The notes beneath the pieces are model-generated. The model saw only the letters and a program-made list of their open reading frames with translations, did not search any database and had not been told where the DNA came from. From Persicaria tinctoria (Eukaryota > Streptophyta > Magnoliopsida > Caryophyllales > Polygonaceae), in NCBI GenBank assembly GCA_037127255.1, contig JBANSL010000005.1, positions 2,728,001-2,792,000 on the forward strand: a DNA stretch of 64,000 bases. Reading direction: 5' to 3'. Numbering within the stretch: position 1 is the stretch's first letter; each line of letters starts with the position of its first letter. A program made the position numbers and the translations under genes. Shown here piece after piece: positions 52,810 to 64,000 of the stretch.

Positions 52810-55512
52810 GAATCTAAGTTAGCAGAGATAGGGGAGTGACAAGAGCGGACAACCCAATGTTCCTTTCGGAACCAAACATGGACCAAGGCTAAGAACGACA
52901 AGACTAAAGACAAGACTTCGACCCGGGAATAGCAACGATGCCCTTATGAAAGTCTATTAGGTTATAGTCGCGACAAGTAACACGAATTCATCATGGAACG
53001 TATCAATTGCACTAATCCACACTAACATGTACCTATCTCAAGGGGGACAACGTTCGTATTCATTTTCAAGGGCACAATCGAGTACTACAACATGCATGTG
53101 AGACAAGCTAGTAGCATATTATTCCACGAAACGGATAGGCTTAGCAACTTCAAACAAGCTATGCGAAGCTAGTAATGATCATACAGGGTTCGAGTTCATG
53201 CGAATTTTAATGAGAATGACAAGTGTTATATATATGAATGAATGCACAAGCATGGTATACGTATCAACATGTGAGGTCAAGCATGGCAAGGTATATCATA
53301 ACAATTAGATTAAGCGTCATGCGAGAGCACATAGGAGCAGTATGGTAACTATCACATCGGACAATAATAATCATATACTAGGTTAAGAATGACATGTAAT
53401 CATCTGACGAGATACATTTAGAAAGTATAGGTCCTACATGATGCTAGTGATACATGATGTCATACAAGCATAGTCATGAGTCACTTAAAGAGTTCAACAT
53501 AATATTTAGGATAGCAAGAGGAAAATCACATGGTAACAAGAATGACATCACGAGCGACAAATCATAATCATGATAGGAATGAACCATCATAGGACACATG
53601 TAATGATACGATAGTTATCAAATCATAGAATAAGTACATCACGTGATTATTTAGCGGGTCATATTGGAAATCATAATCCCTACAAGACACTACTGGCATA
53701 TATCGAACACGAGCACAATCAGGGTAATTCGACCAGATTCATCCTAACATTTATGTGTTATGCGTATGTAAAATCATGGTATAGCGTGGTGTGTGATTAT
53801 GCGATGTGCCAAGTCTTACATTCATGCAAGTGCGAGATGATAAAACAGAGTAATAGGGAAACACTACCGAGAGGTAAGATGTAGGCATGCTAAGATAACC
53901 ATCACGAAAAGCAAGTCGCTCATCGAATTCAACATCAGTCTAATCATGAGTAAAACGCCAAAGATGAGATGAAAGAGGAGAATCACACTATCAGGGACCT
54001 AGCTCAAGAGAAAATCAGCAACAACGTAGGCAAGATACAAGTTCACACAACTCACAACCGAGGATCCTACACGATGCTAAAAGCTCAATATACATACGAT
54101 ACATACATGTCTTTAATTGATTACATGACCATATGCAAGAGCTCAATCAATCACTTTCCAATGTTATAGACGCATGGGAGGGAATGCAGTGAGGTATAAT
54201 ACAAGTCTAAGTAACGGGCAATGTGACTAGAATGCGAGGACACGAGCTCAACCCAACACATACTAGGATAACATGCATTCATCAAGACTCAATTATACCA
54301 CATTTTCTCCATTCAACGCAAGCAAGCACACAACATTATCTACTTGCAAAATCATCAACAAGAGCCAATTTGACGAATACAAAACAGATGGGCATACTAT
54401 AGATTATTGTCACAAAAGAAATAATAGTATCGACACATCACCATCCAGCATGCTAAGGCAATCATCTACAAGCATTCATACAAAGGGGAGTTGATCACCC
54501 TATCATGAACCTAATCCAGGAGGAAATAACAATCAGGTAGGTTCATATCCTGTGGTTCATGTTTCCAATCCATCATACGATCAATAGGCCAAGTAAACAT
54601 GCTATAACAACATATAATCATGATAAAAGGCAAGACATAACATGAGCAACTTCTTAATAATGATCATTGGCAATTTACATGCGGGAGATTACAAAATCAT
54701 GTCATGTAATTCAGAAAGAGTCACCATTACAACCGGAGAGAGATCCTTAAGGGTAACCATTGACTTTTCCCGGCTCACTTATCACCCCTCTTTCCCGTGG
54801 GACTTTGGTACGACTCCTTGTGGTAAGAAAATAAAGGTTGACCATCATATGAATCAAGAAGGACAACCCCTGACACCTTACTTCTAACTCAACGTGACAT
54901 CAAGAATTTCCAACACTCACTCAGACAACTTAATATCCAACCATGATTCCCGACACAGTGTGTTTACCAACCCAATTACCCGTGGGAGACATTGACATCC
55001 AGGAAAAGGCTAGATAGAACCGTCAGGGGGTTAACATAGTGGAAGGGGTTGTTCCACACAAGCTGGGTTTGACCACACAGAAACAAGGGTACTCCCACTA
55101 TCCCGTTTACACAGATCAGTCAATACACATATCATAGTTAAGGCATCCAAATCAGATCTCTAGCATAGCAAGCATTCAGCACAGGATCAGTTGATAACAC
55201 TCATAATGATCTCCTTGGAAACTTCCAGACCCATCTGTAAAGAGCAAGCTAGTATTTTGCCTACCGTTCCCAACTATACCCAATAGGGGTGGTCTATCGC
55301 GTTTACTACCCACTCGTATCCCTGTTGGTCGGTTTTCCTCTTTTATTACAAGTCAAGTTCATTATTTATTCCAATTTCAATTAGTCATCTTAAGTTCATT
55401 TTGCCCTTCTTAAAATCCTTTGAAATCCTTTGAAATTCATGGGCGGTTTTCCAAAACATACACTCGACCCTTGCGTACCCGAATTGCACAACCTCAGCTC
55501 TGATCCCATCTT
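52810..55512 (-). other. Outer LARD internal domain, right part
   Basis: Continues the outer interior after the gaatc duplication and is similar to 46620-49574 of the inner element. No coding motif was recognised in the frames present (for example 53969-54169, 54273-54494). Confidence 0.7.
55497..55508 (-). other. Outer LARD primer-binding site, one mismatch
   Basis: TGGGATCAGAGC on the minus strand differs at one position from the inner element's perfect TGGTATCAGAGC and occupies the same place, four bases from the LTR. Confidence 0.75.
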
Positions 55513-58500
55513 TGTAACGGGCCAGAATTATGATTTCCGGGTTACGTTTCAAGGGATGAAAACCCTTGTTCGGATCTTGCAATCCAGGTACGGGTCAAGG
55601 TTTCAAACTCATTTTAAGGTTAGTGGAGAGAGGGATTTCAAACCCTAAAAGTCACGAAGGGTCGTTGGGTACCCTTAACCTATCTTAAGACTATGTCGCG
55701 AAATTCAATTCAAATGAAAGTAAAGCGGAAGCAAGGTTAAGATACAAATGCCACGACAAAGCCGGGTCAAAACCAAATCATAAGCGAGTGATTACCATTT
55801 TACCAAGTTAGAATATTAGCTAGGTTCTTCGATTCGCCAAAGGGTTTCCCGTCACAGAAGCAAGGAGCAAACAATATTTGCAGAAAATACCTTAAAAAAA
55901 AGAACGGGGAAAGGAGTCAGATCGAGCCACTCATGCGGGACCGACAGTCCTCGCTGAGGCCATATAGTATGTGCTATACCTAATAAAGATGCTCTAATGC
56001 AGTACGAAAGTCAAACACACTAGCATGCCCCTAAGTATAATAATGTGCAGAAATACTGTAAAGGGCCCAAGACAATGCCAAGTGGCATATCCCTCTCCTA
56101 CCTCCACCCCCTTCCGATAGGGCGGAGACTGGCCAGCTCGTGAATGCATTCCATCATAATCGGGCGGCACGCATGCCCAACCCGCTCCACAATAAAGCCC
56201 GCAGGCATATCATAATATAAGGAAGTTCATGACTCGATTGACTAAGGGTACCCGATGAGGTTGGGCTACCCTATGACCCTAGCAAAGACTCTAGGACTAT
56301 CACAGATAACGGCCGTTTTGTTTCAAACGCATAAAGTAAACATATGCTCAATCAATTAGTGCAACCTAAACATGATACTACATGGCATGCTTTTATGCAT
56401 ATGCAACACCTAACATAAAATGCAACAACAGGCATGAATGTCCAACCTGAGTAAGCCCCCTAGGGAACTTACCTGAAAATGCAGAACATCAAGATAACAC
56501 AAGTAAGGGCCCAAATGCAAGTCCAAGGTAATCCATAAGCAATACACACCTATCATCAAGCCATTTCCATAAGCTACCGGACTAATATTCATACATATGA
56601 ATCCCAAGTTCTCAACATACTCAAAACCAACCGATAGTAAAACCATTTTTCAAAACCTTTTTGATATGATCAACATCAACCAAAATCATTCTTCCAATTT
56701 CCTTCCCAAAACTTTCCAACTCTTAAATCTCAAGTTAAATCGACTTAGAAAATCAACAGTTCCTTTAAAGTCATACTTAACTAAATCCTGACATTAAACA
56801 TTTAAACCTTAAAATCAATACCTCAAAACCATACTTGTCCAAATCAAGAGGAAGTACTAAATTCCTAAGTCAACCCAAAATATTATTTTATCAGAATATT
56901 CTGGTATTTTGGTTTTCCAACAACAAATCCTTAAAAGATTATTTCCCAACTTAAGATCTCTTTTTAAATAGTTTAACAAACAATTCTTACTAAATAAAAT
57001 ATTAAAATTAAATCCTCTTTACAAATCATAATTATAATCCGAGCCAATAAGTCATTTTAGAGCCCCCAAAAGTACATATTTAAAGATCGCAAAATACATA
57101 TCTTAATAATATTATTTTAAAATCCTTTAAGAGGGATATTCATAATTTCAGAAAATATATTTTTTCTCAAAGCGGAATAATATAATAATGATAATAAACT
57201 AACACTAATTAAATAAAATCATAACATATATAACAACATAATATAAGTGACCACTCATTTAAACATAACAAATAACAACATCAACCCAAACCACCAGCCC
57301 ACAACCGAAACCCAACCTGGAAGAACAGGCCCAAACCCGAAACCCAAGCTGAAGCCCAAGACTCGGCCCAACTCTTTTAAAATCTGGTTCCCTTCTATTT
57401 ACAAAACCAAACCGGAACGGGAATAAAAGGAAATGGCTGAACCGGACCAAAATTAAAACAAATCCACCGAACCCTCTTCTTCCCCAAATTAATTGAACAG
57501 AGCTCTGCGTGTAACGAAACAGAACGGAGGAAGAAAAGGAGTCCAGGGCCCTCGCCGGCTATGGTCCGCTCCCCCTCCGGCCACCCTCAAAGAATTTCCC
57601 CGACCAACAATAACACAAAAAGCGAAATCACGGGGAAAGAAAGAGGAATCGAATGCTCACCGAGGGCTCGAGATCTCGCCGGATAACACCCGTCGATTGT
57701 CGGATTCAGCTTACCGGAGTGGAAATCGAAAAGCTCGGTCTAGGAAGAGAGCAAATAGCTGGGGTCGGAAAACGATCGAGAAACCATTACCGACCTTGCT
57801 TGAACGGAAATAGTGGAGAAGACACGCTCGCGTCTTCGAGGCTTCTGGCTCCGGTTCCTGAGCTTTGAATGCTCTTGCGGATGTCGAGAACGGGAAGGAA
57901 GGCTGGGGTTGAAGATGCCGACTGCTCGCTCGGACTCGAGAGGAGGAAGCTGTCGAGGTGCTCGGCTTCTCCGAATGGCGAAGCAGGGGAGTCTCTCGGC
58001 GGCTCGCGGCTTCGACGGCGGCGAGGAGGGTGCAGGTTGGCGATGAACGACGAGAAGGGGAAGGAGGGGGGGGTCGGTGGTGACTGCAAGACCGAGCAAG
58101 GGGTGGCGATTTGGGATCTCGGCGTGGCTGAAATCTGAACGGCGGAGGTGAGAGATGGTGTTCACTGGGTTTGAAATTGGAAGCTTGGGTAGGGTTTCAG
58201 GCTTCTGCAGAGAGGGGAAATGGGAAAGAGAGAGAGAGAGAATGCTTCATTTGTGGGCTTGGATTCCAATTTCAAGAGGAAGGGGAGTTTCCTAGCTGTA
58301 CATTGCAGAGGGAGTTTGGCATTTTGCCTAGAGAAGCATGGTGAGAGAGGGAGATGCTTTCTGAACTGGTAGCACAGTTGGCGTGTAAGCAAGGGGACAA
58401 AAGGGTGAGCTTGTAGAAATTTAAGGTAGGAAGGAAAGGAATACAACTTAAGATGGTCCCAAAACTCCAAATGTCAAATATTCGGAATATAAATTTGAAA

Positions 58501-58748
58501 CCCGCTCACTCGACCTTATCCCGACGCGTTTAAAATCCTCTTCAATTTTCAAATTTTCGGTATATAAAATCAGAGTATAACATATTTTAAATTTCCAATT
58601 AAATAATGTCGGAACTTGTTTTGAAATATTTAGAATAAAACCAATAGCTCAAGGACAGAAATTCCAAACCTTCCAAATTTTATAAATCGGGATGATTATA
58701 ATTCTCTATTTTAATAATTTAATATTCTAAAATTTTCCGGTCTTTACA
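55513..58748 (-). repeat. Outer LARD LTR, right copy (5' LTR)
   Basis: 3236 bp, partner of 34854-38120. The first bases read TGTAACGGGCC where the partner has TGTAACGACCC. The GC-rich centre lies at about 57270-58400. Confidence 0.9.
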
Positions 58749-58911
58749 AATTGTAGGCTCTGTAACCCTTAGAAGTGGAGGCGAACAGATTGAAAACGAA
58801 ATCGAGAAGAAGAGCCGCCGTGATGAAGCGGAAGTGGAGGGAGCCGCCGGTGGGGAGGACGGCGACCCTAATTGTGCGAACCAATTCGATACTGACGGCT
58901 GGCTCCATTGA

Positions 58912-59469
58912 CGGAGGAAGGCGACCCTCCCTCTCTTCAGCCCCGACACCCCTGCCACCGCCGCCGCCTCCTCCTCCTCCTCCACTCTCACCAAATCCAA
59001 ACTCGATTTCCTCCTCCTCTCCCTAAAGAACAAGAAACCCCTCTCCTTGACCATCCATGTCTACCGCCAATCTACTGCCCTTTCCGCCTGTGGCTTCGCT
59101 TCCGCATCTGGGAAGTTCATCGGCCGGGTTCGATTGGTTTTGGATCTCTCTCAGGTAGGTCTCACTGGCCTATTGCACAACGACTGGGTTCCCATTCACA
59201 ACATCAAAAGCTCCGCCGAATAATACGCCAGCCTCAAGCTCGACCAAGACCCCAGATTCGTCTTCGAGTTCGACGACGAGTCCAAGTGCAGCCCCCAGGT
59301 CTTCCAGTTCCATTCCACCCTCAAGCAGCTCGTTTTCTCCTTCAAATTCGGCTTACACAACTCCGGTTACTGGAATCTCATATCCACCTCCGCTTCTTCC
59401 GAAACCTCCTCATCGACTACTGTTGGGGATCCACCTTCGATCCCTTTTTCTTCTAATTCAATCGCTTGA
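58912..59469 (+). pseudogene. Captured DUF1005-family gene fragment inside the Pack-MULE
   Basis: The frame reads an Ala/Ser-rich run, then LTKSKLDFLLLSLKNKKPLS, LTIHVYRQSTALSACGFASA, GKFIGRVRLVLDLSQVGLTG, and after an in-frame TAA (59221-59223) DQDPRFVFEFDDESKCSPQV. DPRFVFxFDxExxCSPQVFQ followed by VFSFKF is the conserved block of the plant DUF1005 family, whose function is poorly known. The N-terminal block of that family is missing and the frame ends soon after, so this is an internal fragment. The stop codon and lack of an initiating ATG make it non-functional as read. A GTAGGT within LSQVGL may mark an old splice site. It sits between Pack-MULE TIRs, which is why I infer capture. Confidence 0.65.
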
Positions 59470-59649
59470 AATTTGTTTTAAAAAAATTTCAGTAACCTTT
59501 TAACGGAGCTGTTAAAAAAAAGGTAGAAAGGGCACGGGGTGAAAGGATTCCAAACCTCAGGGGTACCACGTGAAAGGCGTAAAACAATTGGTCACCGCGT
59601 AAATTAAGCGATACTTCAGGGGTACCTCGTGAAATTTCCGTAAAAAGAA

Positions 59650-59949
59650 AATATCAATAATAGGGTTCAAATAAATTCTAGTAAAAAGAAAATATCAATA
59701 ATAGGGTTCAAATAAATTCTAGATTATGGGGCTCCTAAAAATATAACTCACAAAGGGGGGAAAGAATAGAAGGAACATGTAGTTGATGGGATTTGAACTC
59801 AAGATCATTGGGGTCTCAAACAATATTGATAACCATGAAGCTAAATGAGTTTTTATGATACAAAATGAATAGATTAGATAAAATAGTGAAAACTTTAAAG
59901 TAGTAAATAATGGCAATAAATTGTCCATGAACACAACTTTTAAGGTTTA
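59650..59949. repeat. Short tandem duplication and spacer
   Basis: A 41-bp unit (taaaaagaaaatatcaataa...) is present twice at 59641-59722; its first nine bases are the right Pack-MULE target duplication. The remainder shows nothing recognisable. Confidence 0.6.
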
Positions 59950-59980
59950 CTAGGGGGCATGCTCGTGCATACGCACGGGA
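59950..59980 (-). mobile_element. Second Helitron-like 3' terminus (minus strand)
   Basis: The minus strand reads hairpin CCCGTGC-gtat-GCACGAG, eight bases, CTAG, then T. The spacing and hairpin style match the terminus at 31798, on the same strand. The body would extend rightward through AT-rich DNA; the 5' end was not found. Confidence 0.55.
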
Positions 59981-60409
59981 CATAATTTAATCAGATCGAA
60001 TCATATGGTATTAAATTTTTATATGACTGGTTCTTATTAGCGGAAATTATATCAAAGAAATAATTATATATAGTTAAACTACGTGGAATTGAATTTATTA
60101 TGAATATATTTGGTTTATATAGATTTGAGAAGAAAGCTCAGTATTATTTATAGTCATCCATAATATATTTATAAATAAGCTTAACATTTTGAGCTCTTCT
60201 CTTCCAATCATGAAGTGAAAGATTTTGCAAGTATGCTTCTCTATGCAAATATATAGGAGGAAAAATGTAAATAAATAAGGTACATAACTACTCCATGTTT
60301 TTTTTTTACTTTATATATACCTCTGTGCTTATACATATATTTCAGCGCACTACAACTACAACCACACTCATTAAACTAAAGGTGACATATTAATATAAAT
60401 TGAATAGAG

Positions 60410-60421
60410 AGAGAGAGAGAT
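60410..60421. repeat. GA microsatellite
   Basis: A short run of GA dinucleotides. Confidence 0.7.
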
Positions 60422-60539
60422 CGGTCCATTAATATATTTATTTCTCGTTAAGATCCCGCCATGGTGAATATGATTCTTCTTTCAACAATGGTGCATGGTT
60501 GTAAGTTTTTCCATATATCAACAAAAAAAAAGAAATCAA

Positions 60540-62330
60540 AATAGAGAAAAATAATAATTAAAGATTATTTAAACAAATAAGAAATAATATATGATATAAA
60601 ATAACAAAAAAGGAAAATAAAATCATATACAATCTACTATATAAATAAGAAAGTGCAATAAAAAAATAAATTAATTATAGAACAAAATAAACAAAAATAG
60701 GGGAAAACAAATAAATGATGAATAAAACCTCCAAATATGAGTCTTCTTGCAACAATGGTTCATAAAAACTTAATAGCAATTAAAGAAAACTAAAAACCCT
60801 ATATTATTATAAAAAAAATTAAGAAATGCAAAATAAAATATGATAGTATAAAGTAACAACATAAAAACTGAAAAATAAAATCATGCATAATATCATAATA
60901 GAAATAAGAAAGTACAATGAAACAATATATTAAAGCAATAAATAATAAAAAATTGAAAGAAAAAAAGGAATAGAAAATGCCACCTAACAATATATGATTC
61001 ATCTCTTATTTGTTTGCAAACAAATTGAGTTTTAGAAGATAACATTGAAACAATTGACTATTTATAAGAAAAATCCAACATTTATCCAAAGAAAAACTCT
61101 CAACCTTTGGACTAACCCATTTTAATTTCCTATTTATCATCTCTAAAAAGTAAAATTAATGCGATGTATGTTTCATTTAACAAAAAAAAAAAACTTCCAC
61201 CCCTTTGACTACCCTATTTAAAGCATTGATTGACAATTATAGTAATTTTTTATTTGAAATAAAAAATTTGGGTAAACATTAATATAAAAATATGAGAGAA
61301 ATATAATAAAACATTTATCATTATTATATTGTATTTTTGGTCAAAGAGAAAATAATTATTACAGAAAAATAATAATTAAAGAATATTTAATCAAATAAGA
61401 AATATGATATAAAGTAACAACAAAAACAGTTGAAAAATAAAATCATATATAATCTACTATATAAATAAGAAAGTGCAATAAATAATAAATTAATTAAAGA
61501 AAAAAAAGTCAAAAATAGGGGAAAAATAAATAAATGATGAATAAAACCTCCAAATATGAGTCTTCTTGCAACAATGGTTCAACAAAACCTAATATGAATT
61601 AGAGAAAATTAAAAATCATATATTATTTCAACAAATAAGAAATGCAAAATAAAATATGATATAAAGTAACATCATAAAAAATGAAAAATAAAACCATGCC
61701 TAATATCATAATAGAAATAAGAAAGTGCATTGAATAATATATTAAAGCCATAAATAAATAAAAATTAGAAGAAGAAAAAAAGTGATGAACAAAAGTGTCA
61801 CCTAACAATATATGATTTCTCTCTCATTTGTTTGACGAACATTGAAACAATTGACTATTTATAAGAAAAATCTAGCATTTAACCAAAGAAAAACTCCCAA
61901 CCTTTGGACTAACCCACTTTAATTTCCTATTTATCATCTTTAAAAAGTAAAATTAATGTGATGCATTATTCATTTGACACAAAAAACTTCCACCCATTTG
62001 ACTACCCTATTTAAAGCATTATTTGACCATTATAGTCATTTTTTATTTGACATAAAAAAAAGTTGGGTGGCATTAATATAAAATTATGAGACAAATATAA
62101 TCAAAACTTTGTCATTATTATATTTTATTTTCGGTCAAAAAGATAACAATTATTAGGGAAAAATAATAATGAAAGAATAATTAAAAATTAAGAAATAATA
62201 AAATGATATAAAGTAATGAAAAAAATAATTGAAAAATATAATCATATATAAATAATCAAGAAATTACAATAAATAAATAAATTAATTAAACCAAACAAAT
62301 AAACAAAAATAGGGGAAAGTTTAAGTGATA
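60540..62330. repeat. Tandem array with units of about 800 bp (two full copies and one partial)
   Basis: Units start near 60540, 61366 and 62156. Shared blocks include aaaaataataattaaaga, ctactatataaataagaaag, aaaaataggggaaa, and aaacctccaaatatgagtct followed by tcttgcaacaatggttca. Later in each unit comes gactatttataagaaaaatc and tttggactaaccca. No coding sequence. It probably belongs to the Helitron-like element that ends at 59950. Confidence 0.7.
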
Positions 62331-63100
62331 GGGAAAACATAGACAATATAGAATTTTTGTATATATAAAAATAGGAGTCTAAAACACCTTAACCACAACT
62401 CAAAACTAAAAAGAAGAGATTCCACAAAAAAAAATTTAAAATAAAATAAATTCCAACAAAACTAAAAATAAAGAACATAAAAGTTCAAGTAAAGGATTGT
62501 ATTACAACCACTTACCTTAGATTTTATTTATCAATATGAGCTTCTTCTTTTTCACCAATGAAACTTTTCAATATATACTTCTTCTTTTTCACCAATAACA
62601 CTATAAAAAATACAATAAACAAAAAGAAAATATTAGTATGAAAGTTGAAAACAATATCAATCAACAAACGATAGATTAGGATAATAGAAATTCCATATTA
62701 TATCAAAAAATCTATTTTGACATAATATGAGAATGAAAGAAAAAGAAAGAGTTGATTTGATTGTAAAAAGATGAGGTGTGTCTTTATATAGCATAAGCAT
62801 GCTTTAATTGAATTAGGAGTTTCAATTTTTTACTTATTATTTAAGGAAAATAATTTCAAATTAAATAGGCTAAACTTTGACCTTGTATTCATTTAAAAGT
62901 GAATTTAGAGGTTGACGACTGTACCCGATATATATTTCATGATTTAATATCGGGTTACCTACGTAGCCGATATAAGGCGTCAAGTCTGTACGTAGTTCTT
63001 TTTAGAACGATTTGAATTTGGGGAAATTTGATTCAGGCTTCTAACTCCATTTTACTTAGAACCAAAGTACTTCTGACACTGAAATTAGTTACAACTATTG
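62331..63100. other. AT-rich spacer with one palindrome
   Basis: An inverted repeat (acccgatat ... atatcgggt) lies at about 62923-62957 and could form a hairpin. No gene or element boundary was supported. Confidence 0.4.
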
Positions 63101-63580
63101 GCGATACCAGTCTTGTATTCTATGATTTTGAAGTTTATGTTGTGACATCACCTTTGAGACTTGTGAAATTTTGCCCAATATGATTCTATTTTCTTTCTCA
63201 ATATAATTTTATAGTTTCTATAGAGCAATACACAACATGGTCTTATTTATCTCATTGATAGAATAAAGTTGCACAACATGTGGGGCGGATTGGTGTAATT
63301 TTGCTCAACATCACATTATTTTTGCTCAATAGTAGTTTTTAGTTGCACAACAATTGATCCTTTTGAAATGTTCTCATCATGATTATATTTTTTGTCAATA
63401 TCATTTTATACTTTTCCAATAATTTTGTTTGCCCATCATGGTATTATTTTTCCTCATCATTAGATTAAAATTTCACAACACCGGCGATTGGTGAAAATTT
63501 GCTAAACATGATCTTATTTGTGCTTATCAGTAAATTATTTATGCACAAATGTTTAGATTTTTTAAATTGCCTTCAACATA
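63101..63580. repeat. Diverged direct repeats
   Basis: Phrases like ttgcacaaca, gattggtg.aattttgct and aacatgatcttatttgtgct recur several times at irregular spacing (about 63228, 63270, 63352, 63473), suggesting an old degenerate tandem repeat. Confidence 0.4.
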
Positions 63581-64000
63581 GCTGTTGGGCTTAGTTTAGA
63601 GAGGCCCGGCCCATTGCTCGTTTATTTATACGTTGGTTGAACGGTGTTGAGATTGTTTGCAAGTCTTTTCATTTCCCTCTAGTTGTTCATCTTTATCCAC
63701 TCTCGTTCTAATTAAGATTTTCTCTTCCCAAGGTGCGATTCCGGGTCTTGTATGTATGCCTTTTTGTTTCCTTCCTCTGAAAAAAAACGTAGTCGGTTAT
63801 TTTGATGTACTGTTTCAGCAAATTTGTGATTGTTGTATTTTGCGATTTTCGTTTATCTTTCCTTTACCTTTCAATCTTTTAAAACCCATATATTATTGTT
63901 TATCTTGCTTAGTTCGTATTGCATTATTTTCTGTCGGTGTTGTTTGTTTATTACTGTAAATAAAAGTAATCAGTTAGGGTTGATCTAGTTTTTCAGATAT
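63581..64000 (+). promoter_or_regulatory. Probable promoter and leader of a gene beyond the right edge
   Basis: Two site-II-like motifs (TGGGCTTA at 63586 and GGCCCA at about 63608) are followed by TATTTATA at about 63622. Pyrimidine-rich leader sequence follows, then a donor-like ccaag|gtgcgatt at about 63731. This layout is common in plant housekeeping promoters with a leader intron. No coding start is seen, and the frame at 63657-63959 has no domain. Confidence 0.35.

Larger units (their letters stand above)
34854..58748 (-). mobile_element. Outer LARD-type LTR retroelement (non-coding), interrupted
   Basis: Two LTRs of about 3.25 kb (34854-38120 and 55513-58748) begin TGTAACG and end TTTACA as read on the plus strand. 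The 5-bp target duplication aattg flanks them at 34849-34853 and 58749-58753. Orientation is minus: the primer-binding site lies inside the right-hand LTR, and the polypurine-like AGAGGTGGATGA abuts the left-hand LTR. The internal domain (38121-40797 plus 52810-55512, about 5.4 kb) has no gag, protease, RT, RNase H or integrase motif. The sequence just before the polypurine tract (GGGGACGAGACTTGT on the minus strand) resembles the tail that follows pol in Ty3/gypsy elements. Long LTRs with a long conserved non-coding interior define LARDs, which depend on proteins from a helper element. Confidence 0.85.
34455..59640. mobile_element. Pack-MULE, split by nested retroelements
   Basis: The left end at 34455 (CGAAAATTTCACGAGGTACT) and the reverse complement of the right end at 59640 (CGGAAATTTCACGAGGTACC) are TIRs. 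They stay similar for over 130 bp, to about 34590 and 59500. A perfect 9-bp duplication, taaaaagaa, flanks them at 34446-34454 and 59641-59649, the size made by Mutator-like elements. Removing the nested retroelement leaves 34455-34853 plus 58754-59640, about 1.29 kb. That remainder lacks a transposase but carries a fragment of a DUF1005-type gene, which makes it a Pack-MULE. The two flanks share a motif (atatcaataat..ggttcaaa) in direct orientation, so the host site was itself repetitive. Confidence 0.85.

Noticed and set aside
34854..58748. Autonomous Ty3/gypsy or copia retrotransposon
   Set aside because: No RT, RNase H, integrase or protease motif in any frame of either interior; hence LARD.
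62923..62957. Helitron 3' hairpin or terminator
   Set aside because: The palindrome is AT-rich and no CTRR end follows at the expected distance.

Overview
This window looks like nuclear DNA from a flowering plant, most likely a eudicot. The genes are split by short GT-AG introns, intergenic DNA is AT-rich, and the gene families are plant ones (SYP2 syntaxin, THO7, cucumisin-type subtilase, WOX, FAS1/proline-rich protein). I cannot name the species. No bacterial operons, CRISPR arrays, rRNA or organellar genes were seen.

Left part (1-30,100) is gene-bearing. In order: the 5' half of an ATAD3-type AAA ATPase (minus, running off the left edge); a MULE-type MITE; a single-exon FAS1-domain, proline-rich surface protein (minus); a complete seven-exon SYP22-like Qa-SNARE (minus); a Tourist/PIF MITE and a PIF/Harbinger-derived element carrying only a decayed Myb/SANT-like ORF; a foldback element abutting a THO7 gene (plus); a 5'-truncated ITPK copy (minus); a stretch of MITEs and decayed coding-like pieces; a WOX homeobox pseudogene with a nonsense codon in the homeodomain (minus); a tRNA-derived SINE with perfect target duplications; and a complete ten-exon cucumisin-like subtilase (plus) with a probable GC-AG first intron.

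Right part (30,100-64,000) is almost entirely mobile DNA. The main structure is a three-level nest that resolves by target-site duplications. A Pack-MULE (34455-59640, 9-bp TSD, carrying a DUF1005-like gene fragment) was split by a non-coding, long-LTR retroelement (34854-58748, 5-bp TSD aattg, LTRs about 3.25 kb). That was itself split by a second, related element (40798-52809, TSD gaatc, LTRs about 3.2 kb). Both retroelements lie on the minus strand, have an initiator-Met-tRNA type primer-binding site and lack gag-pol. They fit LARDs (large retrotransposon derivatives), probably derived from Ty3/gypsy elements. Two Helitron-like 3' termini (about 31798 and 59950, both minus) and an approximately 800-bp tandem repeat array lie outside the nest. 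The last 400 bases look like the promoter and leader of a gene that begins beyond the right edge.

The host genes serve unrelated housekeeping roles (mitochondrial membrane ATPase, vacuolar membrane fusion, mRNA export, cell-wall surface protein, extracellular protease). I see no cluster or pathway linking them. The notable biology is the layered record of transposition and gene-fragment capture. Exon junctions, TSDs and repeat matches were read by eye, so they may be off by a base or two where the sequence is low-complexity.
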